NCBI GenBank assembly: GCA_031394045.1
Contig: JANMWN010000218.1
Span: 1 to 16,307 of the forward strand
DNA from: JANYIP01 sp031394045
GTDB taxonomy: Bacteria > Actinomycetota > Actinomycetes > Prado026
Direction of reading: 5' to 3'
DNA: 16,307 nucleotides
Of this stretch, positions 13,286-16,307 are shown piece after piece; position 1 is the first letter of the stretch, and each line of letters opens with the position of its first letter. Both the position numbers and the translations under genes were made by a program. Below the pieces are notes generated by a model, which saw only the letters and a program-made list of their open reading frames with translations, searched no databases and was not told where the DNA came from.

Positions 13286-13769
13286 CGATCAGCACGGTCA
13301 GGCCGGAGCCGATCCAGAGCATCGGTCCGTTGTCCAGCAACGCGTTGAGGCCGTTGACCACCTTGGTGAGCAGCTCGCCAGGGCTCGCGATGATCATCTC
13401 CGGCACCACGAGTGCGGCGAACACCAACGGCGGGACGATCACGCCGGCAGCGATGTCCGAGCGGCGTACCTGCAAGGCCGCGTACGCGCTGACCAGGATG
13501 AAGACGATGCCGAACAACCAGCCGACGCCGTCCCCGGTGAATACGTCGATCAGCAGACCGAACAGCGAGGCGCCGAACACGATGACCACGACGCCGGCCG
13601 AGGTGAGCCCGGGGGAGGCCTGCCGCGCCGCGACCGGGGCGGGCCTGGCGCGTGCGCTGGGCACGACGGGAGCGCTGGGCACGACAGGGGTCCTGGGCAG
13701 GCCCAGGGGATCAGGGACGTAGGGCACGTCGGGCACGTCGGGCACGTCGGGCACGTGGGGCTCGGTCAC
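13149..13769 (-). CDS. DUF6542-type multi-pass membrane protein
   Basis: A 206-aa protein of unknown function, positioned like M. tuberculosis Rv1111c between ispH and ychF. The N-terminus is Val-Pro-Asp and PVVPSA repeats (about 5-38). Four hydrophobic helices follow at about 57-76, 82-101, 106-124 and 149-166, then a basic tail WRVWRDRQSRQS and an Ala/Pro-rich end. The start is uncertain. GTG 13769 is preferred because a -10-like TAGCGT (13783-13778) ends 8 nt upstream. The in-frame TTG at 13778 would lie within that element and has no ribosome-binding site. rmuC ends 11 nt upstream, so readthrough is also possible. The last 137 bp are antisense to the 3' end of ispH, an unusually long convergent coding overlap. 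The reading frame to TGA at 13149 is open and in keeping with the hydrophobic body. Confidence 0.72.
   Translation of the reverse strand: MTEPHVPDVPDVPDVPYVPDPLGLPRTPVVPSAPVVPSARARPAPVAARQASPGLTSAGVVVIVFGASLFGLLIDVFTGDGVGWLFGIVFILVSAYAALQVRRSDIAAGVIVPPLVFAALVVPEMIIASPGELLTKVVNGLNALLDNGPMLWIGSGLTVLIVSWRVWRDRQSRQSRQSRQSLPRPAPSGPVAAPAAARTADAPPPS
13229..13264. repeat. 9-bp tandem repeat x4 translated on both strands
   Basis: Four copies of TCTGCCGGC (the last ends in T) at 13229-13237, 13238-13246, 13247-13255 and 13256-13264. They encode SAG repeats in the tail of IspH and, read on the minus strand, the RQS repeats in the tail of the DUF6542 protein. The unit length preserves both frames. Confidence 0.85.
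13654..13689. repeat. 18-bp direct repeat x2 in the DUF6542 gene
   Basis: GCGCTGGGCACGACGGGA (13654-13671) is repeated with small changes at 13672-13689, encoding the duplicated PVVPSA motif on the minus strand. Confidence 0.7.
13722..13757. repeat. 9-bp tandem repeat x4 at the start of the DUF6542 gene
   Basis: GGGCACGTC is repeated at 13722-13730, 13731-13739, 13740-13748 and 13749-13757 (last base G). A degenerate copy precedes it. It encodes the VPD repeats of the N-terminal cytoplasmic segment on the minus strand. Confidence 0.8.
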
Positions 13770-13777
13770 GGTGGGCA

Positions 13778-13783
13778 ACGCTA
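13778..13783 (-). promoter_or_regulatory. Candidate internal -10 for the DUF6542 gene, overlapping the rmuC stop
   Basis: Minus-strand TAGCGT (13783-13778) begins with the rmuC stop codon TAG and ends 8 nt before GTG 13769. This spacing is the same as at ychF (TAGACT, 8 nt, GTG). It would give a leaderless transcript independent of rmuC. Confidence 0.4.
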
Positions 13784-15274
13784 CGCCCCGTGGCCGCGTC
13801 CGTCGGCCGACTGGGGCAGGGTGAAGAGTCCGGGTGTCGCCTCGGTCTCCAGGCCGTAGCGCGGGTCGTCCTGGATCTCGGCGACCACAGGGTCGGGGCG
13901 GACCTCACCGAGCACGACCAGGGCCTCGGTGGCCGAGGCGACCAGCTCGGGGGCCTGGACCTGGCGAGTCGCGATCTCGATCTGGGCCGGGGCAGCGAGC
14001 TCGTCGTCGGTGACCTTGAGGTCGCTGAGCCGGCGGGCCGTGACCAGCACCCGGCTCTCGAGCGAGGTGACGGTGTTGTTGTACGCCTTGACCGCACCCT
14101 CGATGCCGGCGCCGAGCCGGGCCAGGTGGCCGCCCATCGTGGCCAGCCGCCCGTGCAGCTCGCGGCCGAGCTCGTAGACCTGCTGGGCGTTCGCCGCGAG
14201 CGCCTCCTGCCGCCACGTGTACGCGATGGTCCGGAGCATCGCGATCAAGGTCTGCGGCGTCGCGATCACCACGTCCCGGTCGAACGCGTGCTCGAACAGG
14301 CTCGGGTCCTCCTCGAGCGCCGCGCTGAGGAACACCTCGGCCGGCACGAACATCACCACGAACTCCGGCGAGGGCTGGAACTGCTCCCAGTACGTCTTGG
14401 CGCCGAGGCTGTCGATGTGGTTGCGCAGGTGCCGCGCGTGCGCCTTGAGCCGCAGCGTGCGGGTCGCGTCGTCCTTGGCCTCCATCGCCTCGAGGTACCC
14501 GCTGAAGGCGACCTTGGCGTCGACGACGACGTTCTTGCCGCCGGCCAGCCGGACGACCATGTCGGGCCGTAGCACCCCGTCGTCGGTGGTCACGTTGGTC
14601 TGCTCGGTGAAGTCGCAGTGCTCGACCATGCCGGCCGACTCGACTACCCGGCGCAGCTGCATCTCACCCCAGCGCCCGCGGGCCTGCGGCGCCCGCAGGG
14701 CGGTGACCAGCTGGGCGGTCTCGACGCGGAGCTGGTCGGAGGTCTGGTTCATCGCACGAACCTGCTCGCGGAGCTCGGTGTAGGCGCCCACACGGGTCTT
14801 CTCGACCTCGGTGAGCTGGGCGCGTACCTGCTCGAGGGACTCGGACAGTGGCTTGACCAGGCTCTCGACCGCGGCCTTGCGCTGGTCGAGCTGGGCGTTG
14901 GTCTGCTTCTCGGCGGACAGCAGCCGCTCGTCGGTGAGCTGGAGCAGCCGGGCGCTGGTGCGGTCGAGCGCCTCCTGCGAGAGCAGCTGGAACCGCTCGG
15001 TGAGCTCGACCTGGGCGCGCTGGAGGTCGGCCAGCCGCTCGGCGCCGGCCGTCTGCGCGTACGCGAGCTCGGCGGTGAGCCTGGTCACGTCGTGCTCGGC
15101 CTGCTCGGCACGGGCGCTCCAGGCGGCGTTCTCACCGGCGAGGCGGGCGGCGTCGTCCCGGGCCGAGTCGCGCTGGGCCTTGAGCCCGCCCTGCTGGCCG
15201 CGGGCGTACGCAACGCCGGAGACGGCGCCGGCGACGAGTCCGACGACCAGGAGAACCAGGCTCAACATGTCCAT
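13781..15274 (-). CDS. rmuC: DNA recombination protein RmuC
   Basis: A 497-aa RmuC family protein, named from E. coli where it limits inversion at short inverted repeats and is thought to carry a nuclease-like fold. An N-terminal transmembrane anchor (about 4-24) is followed by a long coiled coil (about 30-195). The conserved RmuC domain has ARGRWGEMQLRRVVE (198-212), RPDMVVRLAGGKNVVVDAKV (236-255, the probable catalytic-core strand with Asp/Lys), FVPAEVF (309-315) and VVIATPQTLIAMLRTI (335-350). The C-terminal 75 residues are variable. At ATG 15274 the sequence CACACT lies 6 nt upstream, a leaderless-like arrangement. ATG 15268 (codon 3) preceded by a G-run is an alternative. It is divergent from ychF across 62 nt. 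Confidence 0.92.
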   Translation of the reverse strand: MDMLSLVLLVVGLVAGAVSGVAYARGQQGGLKAQRDSARDDAARLAGENAAWSARAEQAEHDVTRLTAELAYAQTAGAERLADLQRAQVELTERFQLLSQEALDRTSARLLQLTDERLLSAEKQTNAQLDQRKAAVESLVKPLSESLEQVRAQLTEVEKTRVGAYTELREQVRAMNQTSDQLRVETAQLVTALRAPQARGRWGEMQLRRVVESAGMVEHCDFTEQTNVTTDDGVLRPDMVVRLAGGKNVVVDAKVAFSGYLEAMEAKDDATRTLRLKAHARHLRNHIDSLGAKTYWEQFQPSPEFVVMFVPAEVFLSAALEEDPSLFEHAFDRDVVIATPQTLIAMLRTIAYTWRQEALAANAQQVYELGRELHGRLATMGGHLARLGAGIEGAVKAYNNTVTSLESRVLVTARRLSDLKVTDDELAAPAQIEIATRQVQAPELVASATEALVVLGEVRPDPVVAEIQDDPRYGLETEATPGLFTLPQSADGRGHGA

Positions 15275-15280
15275 CCCCCG

Positions 15281-15286
15281 AGTGTG
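15281..15286 (-). promoter_or_regulatory. Weak leaderless-type -10 before rmuC
   Basis: Minus-strand CACACT (15286-15281) matches TAnnnT except for the first base and sits 6 nt (CGGGGG) before ATG 15274. The call depends mainly on the spacing shared with the other genes. Confidence 0.3.
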
Positions 15287-15322
15287 CCTGCGGGCACCGA
15301 CAGATCCCGGGAAGCGAGCACC

Positions 15323-15328
15323 TAGACT
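15323..15328 (+). promoter_or_regulatory. Predicted leaderless -10 of ychF
   Basis: TAGACT (15323-15328) ends 8 nt before GTG 15337 with no Shine-Dalgarno between. This is compatible with transcription starting at or next to the GTG. Confidence 0.5.
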
Positions 15329-15336
15329 CGCGGCCC

Positions 15337-16307
15337 GTGAGCCTTTCCATCGGGATCGTCGGCCTGCCCAACGTCGGCAAGTCCACCCTTTTCAACGCCC
15401 TGACCAAGAACGACGTGCTCGCGGCCAACTACCCGTTCGCCACGATCGAGCCCAACGTCGGCGTCGTGGGCGTACCCGACCCGAGGCTCGAAGTCCTCGC
15501 GAAGATCTTCGGCTCGGCCAAGATCTTGCCCGCCGCCGTTTCGTTCGTGGACATCGCCGGCATCGTCAAGGGCGCGTCCGAGGGGCAGGGGCTCGGCAAC
15601 AAGTTCCTCGCCAACATCCGCGAGTCCGACGCGATCTGCCAGGTGATCCGGGCGTTCGACGACCCCGACGTGGTGCACGTGGACGGGCGGGTCTCGCCGA
15701 GCGACGACATGGAGACCATCAACACCGAGCTGATCCTGGCCGACCTTCAGACCATCGAGAAGGCCCTGCCGCGGCTGGAGAAGGAGGCGCGGATGAACAA
15801 GCAGCGCGCGGCCGTCCTCGTAGCCGTCGAGGAGGCCAAGACCCTGCTGGATGCGGGCGCCACGCTGTTCGCCTCCGGGGTCGACCTCGAGCCGTTGGGC
15901 GAGCTGCACCTGCTGACGGCCAAGCCGTTCATCTACGTCTTCAACCTCGACGAGGACGAGCTGGGCAACGAGACCCTCAAGGACGAGCTGCGTACGTTGG
16001 TCGCGCCGGCCGAGGCGATCTTCCTGGACGCCAAGATCGAGGCCGAGCTGGTCGAGCTGCCCGACGACGAGGCGCTGGAGCTGCTGCAGTCGCTGGGGCA
16101 GCAGGAGTCGGGCCTGACCCTGCTGGCGCGGGTCGGGTTCGACACCCTCGGGCTGCAGACGTACCTCACGGCCGGGCCCAAGGAGGCGCGGGCCTGGACC
16201 ATCCACAAGGGCGACACCGCGCCGATCGCGGCCGGGGTGATCCACACCGACTTCCAGCGCGGCTTCATCAAGGCCGAGGTCGTGTCCTTCGCGGACCTCG
16301 TCGCCGC
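15337..16307 (+). CDS. ychF: YchF/OLA1 family ribosome-associated ATPase (3' truncated by window)
   Basis: The first 323 residues of a family usually about 360 aa; the frame stays open to the window edge, so roughly 35-40 residues are missing. P-loop GLPNVGKST is at 9-17 and the G3 motif DIAG at 72-75. In place of the GTPase NKxD motif it has NLDE (203-206), the hallmark of YchF/OLA1 proteins, which prefer ATP. The central coiled-coil insertion is at about 130-175, and the C-terminal TGS domain (from about residue 273, LQTYLTAGPKEARAWTIHKG) is nearly complete. The GTG start directly precedes the SLSIGIVG strand, and an upstream TAGACT suggests a leaderless mRNA. YchF is conserved and linked to ribosome binding and stress responses. 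Its neighbourhood matches M. tuberculosis Rv1112. Confidence 0.94.
   Translation, partial: MSLSIGIVGLPNVGKSTLFNALTKNDVLAANYPFATIEPNVGVVGVPDPRLEVLAKIFGSAKILPAAVSFVDIAGIVKGASEGQGLGNKFLANIRESDAICQVIRAFDDPDVVHVDGRVSPSDDMETINTELILADLQTIEKALPRLEKEARMNKQRAAVLVAVEEAKTLLDAGATLFASGVDLEPLGELHLLTAKPFIYVFNLDEDELGNETLKDELRTLVAPAEAIFLDAKIEAELVELPDDEALELLQSLGQQESGLTLLARVGFDTLGLQTYLTAGPKEARAWTIHKGDTAPIAAGVIHTDFQRGFIKAEVVSFADLVA

Noticed and set aside
15322..16245. 307-codon minus-strand frame opposite ychF
   Set aside because: It mirrors ychF codon positions, is rich in Gln/Val/Leu shadow residues, and ychF itself is unambiguous.

Overview
This is a high-GC (visibly about 70%) Actinomycetota chromosome segment made of conserved core genes. 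No mobile element, CRISPR array, tRNA or rRNA is recognisable. The gene set and much of the order (short-chain Z-prenyl synthase, PIN-PhoH, fumarase, glpX, DUF4245, xseB/xseA, ispH, DUF6542, ychF) match the Rv1086 to Rv1112 stretch of Mycobacterium tuberculosis as I recall it. A class I fumarase, a DUF3352 membrane protein, a flavin-reductase-like gene and rmuC are interleaved here. A Nocardioidaceae-like relative is plausible, but that is inference.

Layout. 1-3484 (+): a cis-prenyl transferase, a phoH2-type PIN-ATPase, a 468-bp non-coding stretch, and a secreted lytic-transglycosylase-like protein. 3495-6541 (-): a two-gene operon of class I and class II fumarases joined by a TGATG overlap. 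6632-8236 (+): a DUF3352 membrane protein, convergent with glpX (8375-9382, -) across an unusual four-box dyad. 9503-10665 (+): a flavin-reductase-like gene coupled by TGATG to a DUF4245 membrane protein. 10662-12196 (-): xseA-xseB (exonuclease VII). 12227-13285 (+): ispH. 13149-15274 (-): rmuC followed by a DUF6542 membrane protein whose 3' end lies antisense to the end of ispH. 15337-end (+): ychF, cut by the window edge.

Functionally the window mixes isoprenoid supply (IspH makes IPP/DMAPP, the Z-prenyl synthase uses them for polyprenyl carriers), TCA and gluconeogenesis (two fumarases, GlpX), DNA metabolism (exonuclease VII, RmuC), RNA or stress functions (PIN-PhoH, YchF) and envelope proteins.

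The most interesting signals are in expression architecture. Seven genes carry a -10-like hexamer (TAnnnT, or the same with C first) 6 nt before an ATG or 8 nt before a GTG, suggesting leaderless mRNAs. The xseA/ispH pair has two such elements back to back in a 30-bp palindromic gap. One -10 starts with the rmuC stop codon. Several frame-preserving minisatellites lie in coding sequence, one of them translated on both strands. I see no convincing novel defence or biosynthetic system.
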